Positions 1 through 8,553 of a stretch of 16,683 nt of DNA are shown piece by piece. The DNA lies in NCBI GenBank assembly GCA_910588015.1, contig CAJUOK010000013.1:30795-47477 (forward strand). Direction: 5' to 3'. Each line of letters opens with the position of its first letter. Position 1 is the stretch's first letter. Both the position numbers and the translations under genes were made by a program. Below the pieces are notes generated by a model. It saw only the letters and a list, made by a program, of their open reading frames with translations. It ran no database searches and had not been told where the DNA came from. The DNA comes from an uncultured Christensenellaceae bacterium (GTDB lineage: Bacteria; Bacillota; Clostridia; Christensenellales; UBA3700).

Positions 1-1687
1 ATTCCTCGACAGCATTTTTTGCTTCCTGTGTCGATTTTTTCGTCTGAATATAGTTTAACCGCGCATTTTCCTCATATTCTCTGGCTTGTCTTCTCGACCT
101 CTCCGCGCTTTTGATAATATTGTCAAAAGCTATTTTTTCCTTGCTCAATCTACCTTTGGCATTTTCGATTATAGATTTTTTCAAGCCCAAAGAAGCTGCT
201 ATTTCCAACGCGTTCGACGAGCCGCTTTGTCCCATAATCAACTTATAAGTAGGAGCAAACGTAATGGGGTCAAAATCCATACTTGCGCTTTCTATTCCTT
301 CAGTGACAAAAGAATATTCTTTGAGTTCTCCGTAGTGCGTACTTGTAACAGTCTTGCAACCTTTGTTTTTAAAATATTCTATTAGACTAATCGCCAAAGC
401 GCTTCCCTCCGCAGGGTCGGTTCCGCCTCCCAACTCGTCCAATAACAGCAAACAATTAGAAGAAATATGATTGCAAATATAAATCAGATTAGTCATATGC
501 GAAGAAAACGTCGACAAACTCTGCTCTATATTTTGTTCGTCGCCGATATCGCAAAATACGTTTTCAAAAACCGCCAATTTACTGTCGGGAGAGCACGGAG
601 GAAATATTCCCGAAGCTGCCATTAGCGAAAGCAGTCCGACAAGCTTGAGACATACCGTTTTACCTCCCGTATTAGGTCCGGTGATAAGCAAAGTATTATA
701 CTCATCTCCAATCTCTATCGACACTGGCACGACTTTTTCTTTATCAATTAACGGATGCCGACCTTCTATAATACTCACGATACCGTTGTCGTTAAGCTCT
801 ACGTAACTGCCCTTTATTTCCTGAGCGTATCTGGCTTTTGCAAAAATACTGTCGAGATATGCGACGTTCTGATAATTTAATTGCAGACTGTCGCAGCAAT
901 AATTGACTTTTTGAGAAAAATATTGCAAAATTTTCTCTATTTCATTGTTTTCTTCAGCGCATAAAGAACGCAGCTCATTATTCATTTCCACAATCGCCAT
1001 AGGCTCTATATACACGGTAGCGCCGGAAGACGATTGGTCGTGAACAAGTCCTTTTACCTGTCTCATATATTCGCTTTTTACGGGTATAACGTATCTATTA
1101 TTACGCATTGTAATTAATGAATCCTGTAAATACACGTTGTATTGGGAAGAAGACACATATGAATTCAGCTTTTGTCTTATCTTGTCATTACACGCTCTGA
1201 TGCTTTGCCTAATGGATTTAAGAGCCGAAGAAGCGTTGTCGCTAACTTCAGTGTCGCTCAATATGCTTATATATATATCGTTTTCCAACTCGTTATCGAT
1301 GTATAAATTGTTTGCGATTGACTTGACGTCTCCCACGTTAGGCGAATTAATTTTATCTATGGAAGAATTTATTATTCTAGCCGTACGCAACAGTCTGCCC
1401 ACCCGTATTAAATCTGCGCAAGAAAGAGTCACAAATTTCTTGGAGTTTTCCAATATTTCATCCATATCGTCAAGCGAAAATGACGGAGATACCAAATGCT
1501 CATATAAAATTTCGAATGCTTGAGCAGTTAAATTCATTTTATATTTTGCGTCTTGGATTTCCACGCTTGGTTTTATTGACATAACATTATTTTTTGCATA
1601 AGACGACGAAGTATAATTGGCAATACTCGCCAAAATCTTATCATATTCCAATATTCTTAAACTTTTTCTGTTTATAAACTTTGCCAT
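1..1687 (-). CDS. mutS2: Endonuclease MutS2, N-terminal 562 residues (partial, runs off the left edge)
   Basis: The reading frame opens with ATG at 1687 (MAKFINRKSLRILEY) and stays open to position 2. The visible part covers the helical clamp/lever region and the MutS-type ATPase. Walker A (GPNTGGKT) starts near residue 337, and Walker B with its D-loop (LLLLDELGGGTDPAEGSALA) follows at about nt 394-440. After this comes a charged, Arg/Glu-rich helix as expected for the MutS2 stalk. The C-terminal Smr nuclease domain lies outside the window; the family is usually about 780-790 residues. MutS2 proteins act on branched DNA to limit recombination, and on collided ribosomes in Bacillus. The start lies 5 nt after the U32 gene stop, with an AGAGGGG Shine-Dalgarno inside the end of that gene, so the two are very likely co-transcribed. 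Confidence 0.95.
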   Translation of the reverse strand, partial: MAKFINRKSLRILEYDKILASIANYTSSSYAKNNVMSIKPSVEIQDAKYKMNLTAQAFEILYEHLVSPSFSLDDMDEILENSKKFVTLSCADLIRVGRLLRTARIINSSIDKINSPNVGDVKSIANNLYIDNELENDIYISILSDTEVSDNASSALKSIRQSIRACNDKIRQKLNSYVSSSQYNVYLQDSLITMRNNRYVIPVKSEYMRQVKGLVHDQSSSGATVYIEPMAIVEMNNELRSLCAEENNEIEKILQYFSQKVNYCCDSLQLNYQNVAYLDSIFAKARYAQEIKGSYVELNDNGIVSIIEGRHPLIDKEKVVPVSIEIGDEYNTLLITGPNTGGKTVCLKLVGLLSLMAASGIFPPCSPDSKLAVFENVFCDIGDEQNIEQSLSTFSSHMTNLIYICNHISSNCLLLLDELGGGTDPAEGSALAISLIEYFKNKGCKTVTSTHYGELKEYSFVTEGIESASMDFDPITFAPTYKLIMGQSGSSNALEIAASLGLKKSIIENAKGRLSKEKIAFDNIIKSAERSRRQAREYEENARLNYIQTKKSTQEAKNAVEE

Positions 1688-1692
1688 AATAT

Positions 1693-3975
1693 TTATTTTA
1701 CCCCTCTAAACAGATGTCCGCAAGTAGAATTATCGACACTAGCGCCGCATTTTTTATCAAAATCATCAATTATTGCAGCAATATCGCTTGCTTTAAAGCC
1801 GCTTAAATTCAAGTATAAATTTGATTTAATTTTAGATATTTTCTTCCTAATATCAATTATTTGCTGATTGTATAAGGAAAATTGACAAAATTCTATCTTT
1901 GTCCTTTCAATATCGTAACTTCCTCTTCTGTCAAAATATTTGAATTCTCCGTTATATCTACAATCGTTGCACGTACACCCCGTATTAACTTGCACAGGAC
2001 AGTGCAACAGCGTCATTATAGCAAGCCGTCCAAAAGCAAAAGTCATTCCACCCACAGATTCTTCATATGTAAGTTCGGCAGAATTAATAAAATGATTCAA
2101 TCCGACAATCGACGCATAATTCTTATTGTAAATATTCAGTCCCAAACCGCCGACTATAGCAACGCCGAATTTCTTTGCCAAATATACTCCGTATAAATTA
2201 TCCGCCACTATACCGTCAAACTTACCCTTGTTTTTTTCCAGTATTTCTTCTATAACGGTATAATCTTTGCCCCTTGCAACTCTTGGTAATTTAAGAAAGA
2301 TTTTAGCTGTATTATTCTTAAATAAAGCATTATTTAGAACAATATCCAAATATTGAGCCAAATCTCTGTTAAAATTTAAAACCAAATTAACATTTTTATC
2401 TATCACTTTTATTATCGATTCCAAATCGTCGTTGGGAGCTATCTCAACAAACAACTTACTCTTATCAATGTCAACGTCCCTATTATAATAGCAGTTAAGT
2501 GCTTTAGAATATTCTACCCTTTGTTTATTATTGTCATAATAAGATAATATTTTACAACTCAACTTTTCTATGACTTCTCTTCTCAAACTATTCAAAGACG
2601 AAACAGGTATGAATAGTCCTTCTTCAATGTCAACAGACAATGTTGCGGAATAATTGCTTTCACCCAATCTCAACAACTGTTTTGCGAGGCTTTCGTAAGT
2701 TGCGCAATGAGCAATGCTTTCCTGCGGCGCTTCTCCTTCTGCAATTACTTCAATATCCCTATATATTGCCTTCAATTTAATTTTCTCGCCGCGTTTTGCT
2801 TGAAAAAATAATTTTATGGATATTTTAGGACAAACGTCGGTATATCTATTTATTTGCGCTATATCCGACGTCAATCTGATAGCGCTGCCTATCGGAAATT
2901 TTTCCAAACCGTCTATCTGATAATTATCCCCTATTTTTCTTAAGCCCGTGACGGCAAGTCCGCCCAGTTCTTTACCGTTATGCAATATTTTTATTCCGTC
3001 GCCTATGCGCAACTCTCTATTTAGCGACGCTATAGCTTTCCCGTGCGACGAATTAATTATTTTGCCGACTTCCAAGCCGATATTTCCGTTGACTTTATCA
3101 TAAATAATATCTTTTGAGCTTTGATAGTTGTAACCTTGAGTAAAATCCCCTCTATTATAAGCCGTTTTCAAAGATTCATAATCAAATTTATTTTGCTTAC
3201 CACCAATTAATCCGTCAACTGCAAGCCTATATTGTTTAACTGTCTCGCCTACGTAATGCGGTTGTTTGAGCCGACCTTCGATTTTTAAACTATCAACGCC
3301 TAATTTTGCCAATTCCGATATTTTATCTATAAGACATTGGTCTTTAGGAGAAAGCAAATAGCTTTCTTTAGACGAAAAACTAGAAGAATATTTGAGTCTA
3401 CACGGCTGATTGCACCGACCTCTGTTGCCGCTATCGCCGCTCATCATACTTGACATAAGACAAGCGCCCGAAAAACTCACGCACAAAGCTCCGTGGACAA
3501 AATGCTCGATTTCCAGTCTTGTATTCTTTCTTATCTGCGCTATATCGCTGCTCAAAGTTTCCCTTGCAACCACGACTCTAGTAAAACCTAGCTCTTCCAA
3601 AACTTTTGCGCCCGCCAAATTGTGCACCCCGATTTGAGTACTGCCGTGCAACGGAATATCATACTTTTTCAATATGTCCAAACAGCCCAAATCAGTAACA
3701 ATAAACGCGTCGGCCTTTGCTTTTGCGCAGATATCCACATATTGAGCAAACGTTTTTGTTTCGGATTCTTTGATATTAGTATTAAAAGTTATATAGACTT
3801 TAACGCCGAATAAATGACAATAATTAATCCACTCTGCGATATTATCTTTATTGAAATTGTCGGCTTTAATTCTGGCATTAAATAAATCAAGCCCCAAATA
3901 TACGGCGTCCGCGCCCGCATAAATTGCCGCCTTTAAAGCCTTTATATTTCCAACCGGAGCCAAAACTTCCAACAT
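1693..3975 (-). CDS. U32 family 'peptidase', long form with DUF3656-type middle region (RlhA/TrhP-like)
   Basis: This 760-residue protein begins with the classical U32 start MLEVLAPVGN. It carries the U32 signature around residues 157-175 (E-x-F-x-x-G-A-L-C ... G-A-C-L-M-S), with further cysteines at 188 and 192. C165, C172, C188 and C192 match the cluster of the RNA-hydroxylation members of this family: RlhA on 23S rRNA C2501, and TrhP on U34 of tRNA. The length and the region at about 370-490 resemble DUF3656-containing RlhA. The C-terminus has CPVQ...C..C..C, a DRRG motif and a final GHLFRGV, all typical of long clostridial U32 proteins. Despite the name, RNA modification is a likelier role than proteolysis; rRNA versus tRNA cannot be decided here. 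The ATG has no visible Shine-Dalgarno. An in-frame stop upstream rules out a longer start. The gene sits between a terminator and mutS2. Confidence 0.9.
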   Translation of the reverse strand: MLEVLAPVGNIKALKAAIYAGADAVYLGLDLFNARIKADNFNKDNIAEWINYCHLFGVKVYITFNTNIKESETKTFAQYVDICAKAKADAFIVTDLGCLDILKKYDIPLHGSTQIGVHNLAGAKVLEELGFTRVVVARETLSSDIAQIRKNTRLEIEHFVHGALCVSFSGACLMSSMMSGDSGNRGRCNQPCRLKYSSSFSSKESYLLSPKDQCLIDKISELAKLGVDSLKIEGRLKQPHYVGETVKQYRLAVDGLIGGKQNKFDYESLKTAYNRGDFTQGYNYQSSKDIIYDKVNGNIGLEVGKIINSSHGKAIASLNRELRIGDGIKILHNGKELGGLAVTGLRKIGDNYQIDGLEKFPIGSAIRLTSDIAQINRYTDVCPKISIKLFFQAKRGEKIKLKAIYRDIEVIAEGEAPQESIAHCATYESLAKQLLRLGESNYSATLSVDIEEGLFIPVSSLNSLRREVIEKLSCKILSYYDNNKQRVEYSKALNCYYNRDVDIDKSKLFVEIAPNDDLESIIKVIDKNVNLVLNFNRDLAQYLDIVLNNALFKNNTAKIFLKLPRVARGKDYTVIEEILEKNKGKFDGIVADNLYGVYLAKKFGVAIVGGLGLNIYNKNYASIVGLNHFINSAELTYEESVGGMTFAFGRLAIMTLLHCPVQVNTGCTCNDCRYNGEFKYFDRRGSYDIERTKIEFCQFSLYNQQIIDIRKKISKIKSNLYLNLSGFKASDIAAIIDDFDKKCGASVDNSTCGHLFRGVK

Positions 3976-3981
3976 ATAATC

Positions 3982-3990
3982 AGTATAGCA
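3982..3990 (-). promoter_or_regulatory. Candidate extended -10 promoter for the U32-mutS2 unit
   Basis: TGCTATACT lies just upstream of the U32 start and fits an extended -10 (TG-n-TATACT). No good -35 is seen. Only 6 nt separate it from the ATG, so a transcript from here would have almost no leader. It follows the pheT terminator, which makes a promoter at this point plausible. This is inference from sequence alone. Confidence 0.35.
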
Positions 3991-4030
3991 TATAATTAAG
4001 GTATTTTATAGTATTTTAATAATATAAACG

Positions 4031-4067
4031 TAAAAATGCGTCCGAAAATACATAGTCGGACGCATTT
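4031..4067 (-). terminator. Intrinsic terminator after pheT
   Basis: Perfect 12-bp inverted arms at 4034-4045 and 4056-4067 (AAATGCGTCCGA and its complement) enclose a 10-nt loop. On the minus strand the stem runs into a T-rich tail. It lies 19 nt after the pheT stop and separates pheST from the U32-mutS2 unit. Confidence 0.85.
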
Positions 4068-4085
4068 GAAAATCTATTTACAGTA

Positions 4086-6491
4086 TTATCTTTGCACAGC
4101 GGAAAATTCGCTTATCAATTTCGACAAAATTCTGTTGACCTTGGAATTCACCTCTTCATCAGTCAACGTTCTGTCCGCCAAACGGAATACCAAAGATATT
4201 GCGACGCTTTTCTTGCCTGCGCCAAGCGCGTTTTCATTGCGATAAATGTCAAAAATTTTGGCTTCTACAAGAAGATTTCCGCCGCCTTTCTTAACGCAAT
4301 CCAACATATCTCCCGTCAGAACGTTCTCGTCGACAACAACCGCAATATCTCTTTCCATAGGCGGATAATTGGATATAGGACAAAACTCATAGCCGTAATC
4401 AGCATAATTATTGAGCATTTGCAAATTTATTTCTGAAACATACATCCTATCCGCAACGTCAAAACTCTTTGCGACTTCGGGATGCACTTCGCCCAAATAG
4501 CCAAGCTTATCTTTGCCTACGAATATTTCCGCGGTTCTTCCTTTATGAAGATAAGGAATATCGGCTCTTTGATATTTTACGCTTATTCCGAATTTTTTAA
4601 ATATCGCCTCCAATGCACCTTTCATTGTAAAGAAATCCTCGCCTTCGCCGTAACGTCCCAATGCCAAAGTATTGATTTCGCTAGGAAGTTCGGTCATATT
4701 TTCCGTTTTAGGCAAATATATATTGGCAATTTCAAACAATTTCGCCTTCTTATTGCTCTTCAAATAATTGCTTGCCAACGTCGATATCATACTGTAAACC
4801 AACGTCGTTCTCATTATTGATAAATCTTCCCCCAAAGGTTTGAGAAGCTTTATGCAATTGCGCCTAATATCGTCTTCCTTGAGCTTTAAGGCGTCAAAAA
4901 GCTTTGGCGTAGTGAAAGAATAAGTCAAAATTTCGCTCATACCGCGATTTACGCAAATATTTTTTATAATATCAATATTTTTTTCTTCTCTATTCTTACC
5001 GCCGAGCGTTTGTTTGCCGCCGTCAAGCAAAGTACTTACCACCTTATCGTATCCATAAAGTCTGATTACCTCTTCGGCAAGGTCGTTGGCATTTTCTATA
5101 TCGTCTCTGAATACGGGGCAAACGCAAACAAGCTGACCGTCGCTATTGATAGAACTCTCAATCTGCAAGCTATTGAGTATTTCCAATACAGTAGCAGACG
5201 GAACTTTTATACCCAGTATGGAATTTATTTCGTCAATGCTTGTGACAACTCTCTTTCTTTCGGGCGCGTCTTGCAAACTGTCAATAATTCCGTCTGCAAT
5301 CTTGCCGTATCCGTATTTATATATCAAAGTGAGCGCGCGCATAATACCGAGTCTTTGAGAATCAAAATCAATACCTCTCTCGTATCTGAACGAAGAATCG
5401 GAACGCAAATTAAGCTTTCTCGAAGTTCTTCTTATATTATCTCTCATAAATTTCGCCGATTCAAAAACTATCGTATTGGTTGCATCGTTGATACCGCTAT
5501 TGAGACCGCCCATAATTCCCGCGACGGCGCAAGGCTTTTTTTCATCGCATATCACGAGCATAGAATTATCCAATTCGTATTCCTTTTCATTCAAAGCGAC
5601 AATTTTTTCGCCGTCGTTGGCTCTTCTGGGAACTATCTTGCCGCCCTCTATATAGTTTCTGTCAAAAGCGTGCATCGGCTGACCGATTTCGATAAGCACG
5701 TAATTGGTTATATCCACAATATTATTTATAGGACGAAGTCCGACAGACTTCAATCTTTTGCATATGATTTCCGGACTGCCCGTTATCTTAATATCTTTTA
5801 CAGCAGCCGCCATATATCTCGGACACAAATCTTTGTCTTTGACGTCCACGCTTACTATATCGTCAATTTTTATATTTTTGTCAGTCTCGAAATAGATTTC
5901 CGGCGATTTAAACGGCTTTTTAAGTACCGTAGCAACTTCTCTTGCTATACCCAACACACTGTTGCAATCAGCTCTGTTTGCGGTTATGCCTATATCCATT
6001 ACGACGTCGTCGTTGCCTAGCACAACGTTTATGTCCGTGCCAAGCGGATATTTTTCGCCGTTCATTATCAATATTCCATAAGCCCCCGCGCCTGCGTATT
6101 CGTCTTCGGTAAGTTTGAGTTCTTCTCCCGAACATAACATACCGTTGGAAGCCACGCCGCGTAATTTTCCTTTTTTTATCACCTGTCTGGTCGGAAGCAA
6201 TGAATTATCCAAAGCAGCGGGCACCAAATCTCCGAGCGCAACGTTTTGAGCGCCCGTAACTATCTGCACAGGTTGACTTTCGCCAATGTCTATCTGACAT
6301 ATTTGCAATTTATCCGCATCGGGATGCTTTTCCAATTTTACTATTTTTCCAAGCACGACATTTTTCATTTTGGAGCTTGCGTCTATAATCTCTTCGACTT
6401 CAAAGCCTGCGCTTACAAGTTTATCCGCAAGTTCTTCAACAGTAACGTCTATATCAACAAAATCTTTTAACCAACTCAATGAAACTTTCAT
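4086..6491 (-). CDS. pheT: Phenylalanine--tRNA ligase beta subunit
   Basis: This 801-residue protein has the normal length and domain order of bacterial PheT, the tRNA-binding and editing half of the alpha2-beta2 PheRS. The N-terminus MKVSLSWLKDFVDI is diagnostic. It is followed by the EMAP/OB-type tRNA-binding domain (about 40-155, with HPDADKLQICQIDIG and VTGAQNV), the B3/B4 editing domain (about 210-390, with LRPINNIVDITNYVLIEIGQ and HAFD), B5, the inactive synthetase-like core, and the C-terminal FDX-ACB anticodon-binding domain (about 710-800, starting near YPPMERDIAVVVDENV). It starts 11 nt after the pheS stop with an AGGAG Shine-Dalgarno, and a terminator follows. The gene looks intact and is regulated with pheS by the T-box. 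Confidence 0.98.
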   Translation of the reverse strand: MKVSLSWLKDFVDIDVTVEELADKLVSAGFEVEEIIDASSKMKNVVLGKIVKLEKHPDADKLQICQIDIGESQPVQIVTGAQNVALGDLVPAALDNSLLPTRQVIKKGKLRGVASNGMLCSGEELKLTEDEYAGAGAYGILIMNGEKYPLGTDINVVLGNDDVVMDIGITANRADCNSVLGIAREVATVLKKPFKSPEIYFETDKNIKIDDIVSVDVKDKDLCPRYMAAAVKDIKITGSPEIICKRLKSVGLRPINNIVDITNYVLIEIGQPMHAFDRNYIEGGKIVPRRANDGEKIVALNEKEYELDNSMLVICDEKKPCAVAGIMGGLNSGINDATNTIVFESAKFMRDNIRRTSRKLNLRSDSSFRYERGIDFDSQRLGIMRALTLIYKYGYGKIADGIIDSLQDAPERKRVVTSIDEINSILGIKVPSATVLEILNSLQIESSINSDGQLVCVCPVFRDDIENANDLAEEVIRLYGYDKVVSTLLDGGKQTLGGKNREEKNIDIIKNICVNRGMSEILTYSFTTPKLFDALKLKEDDIRRNCIKLLKPLGEDLSIMRTTLVYSMISTLASNYLKSNKKAKLFEIANIYLPKTENMTELPSEINTLALGRYGEGEDFFTMKGALEAIFKKFGISVKYQRADIPYLHKGRTAEIFVGKDKLGYLGEVHPEVAKSFDVADRMYVSEINLQMLNNYADYGYEFCPISNYPPMERDIAVVVDENVLTGDMLDCVKKGGGNLLVEAKIFDIYRNENALGAGKKSVAISLVFRLADRTLTDEEVNSKVNRILSKLISEFSAVQR

Positions 6492-6502
6492 ATTCGCATC
6501 TC

Positions 6503-7522
6503 CTATTTAAAACCCTTTAAGAATCTAACGTCGTTCTCGAATAAGATTCGCATATCGGGAATACCGTATTTTATCATAGCAACTCTCTCTACTCCCATAC
6601 CGAATGCCAAGCCTTTATACTTTTTGCTGTCAATTCCGCAATTATCCAAAACTTTGGGATTGACTACTCCTGCGCCGAGAATTTCTATCCAACCGGTTCC
6701 TTTGCAAACTCTGCAACCCTTTCCGTGACAAACCGAACACGTCAAATCGACTTCTACACTCGGTTCGGTAAAAGGAAAGAATGACGGACGGAATCTGACT
6801 TTGGTCTTCTTATCAAATAATCTTTGCGCAAAAGTCTCCAAAAGTCCTTTTAGGTCGCAAAGCGTAACGTTTTCATCCACTACAAGCCCCTCTATCTGCT
6901 GAAACATCGGAGAATGCGTAGCGTCGTCATCGGGTCTATATACCTTACCGGGACATACGATTCTTATAGGCGGTTGCGTTTTTATCATCGCGCGCGTCTG
7001 CATAGAAGACGTATGAGTACGCAAAAGCACGTCGTCAGTGATATAAAAAGTATCTTGCATATCTCTTGCCGGATGGTCGGGCGGAATATTAAGCATTTGA
7101 AAACAGAATTTATCAAATTCGATTTCAGGACCTTGTCCCAAAGTGAACCCCAAAGACGTAAATATATCCAACACCTCGTCCGTTACCAACGTACACGGAT
7201 GCAAACTTCCAGAGCCTTCTCCCTTTCCTTCAAGAGTAATATCTATGCTCTCTTCAAGCATTTTGGAATCGATTTCGGCTTGAGCGAGTTCCTTGGTCTT
7301 CTCCTCGGTCATCTGCGTGATAATATCTCTCGCTTCGTTGACGTATTTGCCGACAAGCGGTCTTTCTTCTTGCGGCAGGTCCTTCATTCCTCTCAAAAGT
7401 TGAGTCAATTCGCCGCTTTTACCAAGATACTTAACCTTGACGTTATTTATTAACGCCAACGTATTGCTCTGTCCGATTGCGGACTTTGCCTGTTCGATAA
7501 GCTGTGCAATCTTTTCTTTCAT
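6503..7522 (-). CDS. pheS: Phenylalanine--tRNA ligase alpha subunit
   Basis: This is the catalytic subunit of PheRS, which charges tRNA-Phe in the cytoplasm. The N-terminal coiled coil is followed by the class II core: HPARDMQDTFYI, the motif 2 region (GKVYRPDDDATHSPMFQQIEG), a Cys-rich insert (CSVCHGKGCRVCKGTGW) leading into IEILGAG, and motif 3 (GMGVERVAMIKYGIPDMR). The frame could open at a GTG at 7528 (MIM...), but that GTG forms part of the Shine-Dalgarno GAGAGGTGAT. I therefore choose ATG at 7522 (MKEKIAQLIEQ), which gives 339 residues, the usual family length. The T-box terminator ends about 20 nt upstream. The gene appears intact. Confidence 0.97.
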   Translation of the reverse strand: MKEKIAQLIEQAKSAIGQSNTLALINNVKVKYLGKSGELTQLLRGMKDLPQEERPLVGKYVNEARDIITQMTEEKTKELAQAEIDSKMLEESIDITLEGKGEGSGSLHPCTLVTDEVLDIFTSLGFTLGQGPEIEFDKFCFQMLNIPPDHPARDMQDTFYITDDVLLRTHTSSMQTRAMIKTQPPIRIVCPGKVYRPDDDATHSPMFQQIEGLVVDENVTLCDLKGLLETFAQRLFDKKTKVRFRPSFFPFTEPSVEVDLTCSVCHGKGCRVCKGTGWIEILGAGVVNPKVLDNCGIDSKKYKGLAFGMGVERVAMIKYGIPDMRILFENDVRFLKGFK

Positions 7523-7540
7523 AATCACCTCTCTATAAAT

Positions 7541-7567
7541 AAAAAAACGCCCCTATAATTAGGGCGT
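7541..7567 (-). terminator. T-box attenuator terminator before pheS
   Basis: ACGCCC pairs with GGGCGT around a short AT loop, and seven T residues follow on the minus strand. It lies directly after the T-box sequence, where the competing terminator of a T-box leader is expected. Confidence 0.85.
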
Positions 7568-7775
7568 ATTAACGCTGTACCACCTAAATTCGCCGTTGTC
7601 AGTCTGACTTCCGACCTTATTTCGGTTATAACGTTACCAACGGTCTCGACTACTTTTATTCATCAAAACAACTCCAAGGCGAACTCTCCCCGACACGCCG
7701 CTTGCTCTTTCAGCCTTTTGAAGCAAGCTCTCTGTCGCATATCTTTTTAGGGACACGCTCCTCTTCTACGTTTGT
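7541..7775 (-). ncRNA. T-box riboswitch leader of pheST, Phe (UUC) specifier
   Basis: The leader holds the T-box sequence AGGTGGTACAGCG at 7573-7585, a close variant of the AGGGTGGNACCGCG consensus. Its UGGU bulge is suited to the ACCA end of tRNA-Phe. The specifier candidate is TTC at 7681-7683, set in GAGAG-TTC-GCCTTGGAG, the usual context after the specifier loop. Stem I elements include a 7-bp hairpin (7700-7706 with 7722-7728) and CGACA/TGTCG arms outside it. The attenuator hairpin (ACGCCC...GGGCGT, 7547-7567) ends in seven T residues. Uncharged tRNA-Phe should stabilise the antiterminator and allow pheST transcription. The upstream boundary is set from the predicted transcription start. 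Confidence 0.93.
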
Positions 7776-7781
7776 ATTGAT

Positions 7782-7810
7782 ATTTTATCATTAAAATATA
7801 GGAAAATCAA
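7782..7810 (-). promoter_or_regulatory. Sigma-A-type promoter of the T-box-pheST operon
   Basis: TTGATT (7805-7810) and TAAAAT (7782-7787) are separated by exactly 17 bp. A start near 7775 places the whole T-box leader in the transcript. The promoter lies just after the yunB stop. Confidence 0.8.
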
Positions 7811-7838
7811 GCGTTTTTATCGAGAGCGTAAATATATT

Positions 7839-8495
7839 TTAGAGCTTGAGCGAACTTCCCAGTCCGTTTTCGAAATAGAATTCCGGCACTTTTCCGACTA
7901 TAAGATTTTGATACACTACCATAGAATTTTGCACTTTTATATTCTTTACGTATAACGGAAGCATAACGCTTATATCGGCAAACAAATCGATATACATACA
8001 AAGCAACGTCTGATTTATACCTACGCTTTCGAACGTCGTGCGAAAATTACATTGGATATTGCCGATATTCTCCAACTTAAGCGTGTATTTTCCGCCGTAA
8101 TTTGCAATCAGCATACTTCCCAACACACTGCTGTAAGGCACTTGCACGTCTTCGCTTTTGCACAGCAAATTGACGTCTCTTTGAGAAATTGCCGCAACGT
8201 CGCGCATAAGCGCGTTGATGACAACCATATCTCCGCTAATCAAAGCCACGTTGCCGTCGCCGTCATATCTTATCTCGTAAAAGTTGCCTTTGTCTTGAAA
8301 CATTTCTCCCGTCAACGCTTCCGTCGTCGAGTTATTGAATATATCCACAACCCGGGTAGTGATAAGAGCCGAAGTATATTTGTCAACGTAATCTATCAAA
8401 TTTCCTCTAAAATACAAAAAACAAGATACTGTCAAAACAACCGTTATGACAAATACAAAAAAAATCTTTATACGACGACGTCTGCATTTTCGCAT
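7839..8495 (-). CDS. yunB: Sporulation protein YunB
   Basis: This 218-residue protein has an Arg-rich cytoplasmic start (MRKCRRRRIK), one membrane segment at about 11-29, and an extracytoplasmic domain. It matches YunB by its conserved central and C-terminal motifs: a GINQT stretch near residue 158, followed by YIDLFADISVMLPL and a terminal IVGKVPEFYF. YunB is a conserved, poorly understood sporulation protein of the sigma-E regulon in Bacillus. It follows spoVAE after a 58-nt gap with no strong terminator. There is no clear Shine-Dalgarno before the ATG, and the next in-frame ATG would remove the membrane anchor. The family identification is firm; the molecular role is unknown. Confidence 0.87.
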   Translation of the reverse strand: MRKCRRRRIKIFFVFVITVVLTVSCFLYFRGNLIDYVDKYTSALITTRVVDIFNNSTTEALTGEMFQDKGNFYEIRYDGDGNVALISGDMVVINALMRDVAAISQRDVNLLCKSEDVQVPYSSVLGSMLIANYGGKYTLKLENIGNIQCNFRTTFESVGINQTLLCMYIDLFADISVMLPLYVKNIKVQNSMVVYQNLIVGKVPEFYFENGLGSSLKL

Positions 8496-8500
8496 ATAAC

Positions 8501-8508
8501 ATTATATG
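8501..8508 (-). promoter_or_regulatory. Candidate -10 element before yunB (sigma-A TATAAT or sigma-E-like CATATAAT)
   Basis: CATATAAT contains a perfect TATAAT and differs by one base from a sigma-E -10 (CATACAAT). A GTAAATT block 15 bp upstream agrees with a sigma-E -35 at 5 of 7 positions. It ends only 5 nt before the yunB ATG, so the start of transcription would be at or next to the start codon. The assignment is tentative. Confidence 0.35.
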
Positions 8509-8553
8509 CAAAATCTTTACGACAATTTACAGTCGCCGTCTATAAAGTGTAAA

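Noticed and set aside
5010..6020. Long plus-strand open frame (336 codons) opposite pheT
   Set aside because: It is the antisense of a well-conserved gene, has no Shine-Dalgarno and an amino-acid make-up typical of shadow frames.
7807..8001. Minus-strand 64-codon frame overlapping the yunB end
   Set aside because: It is a shadow in another frame of yunB and covers the pheS promoter; no ribosome site.
8510..8553. Possible terminator between spoVAE and yunB
   Set aside because: Only a 4-5 bp stem (GCGAC/GTCGT) without a T tract.
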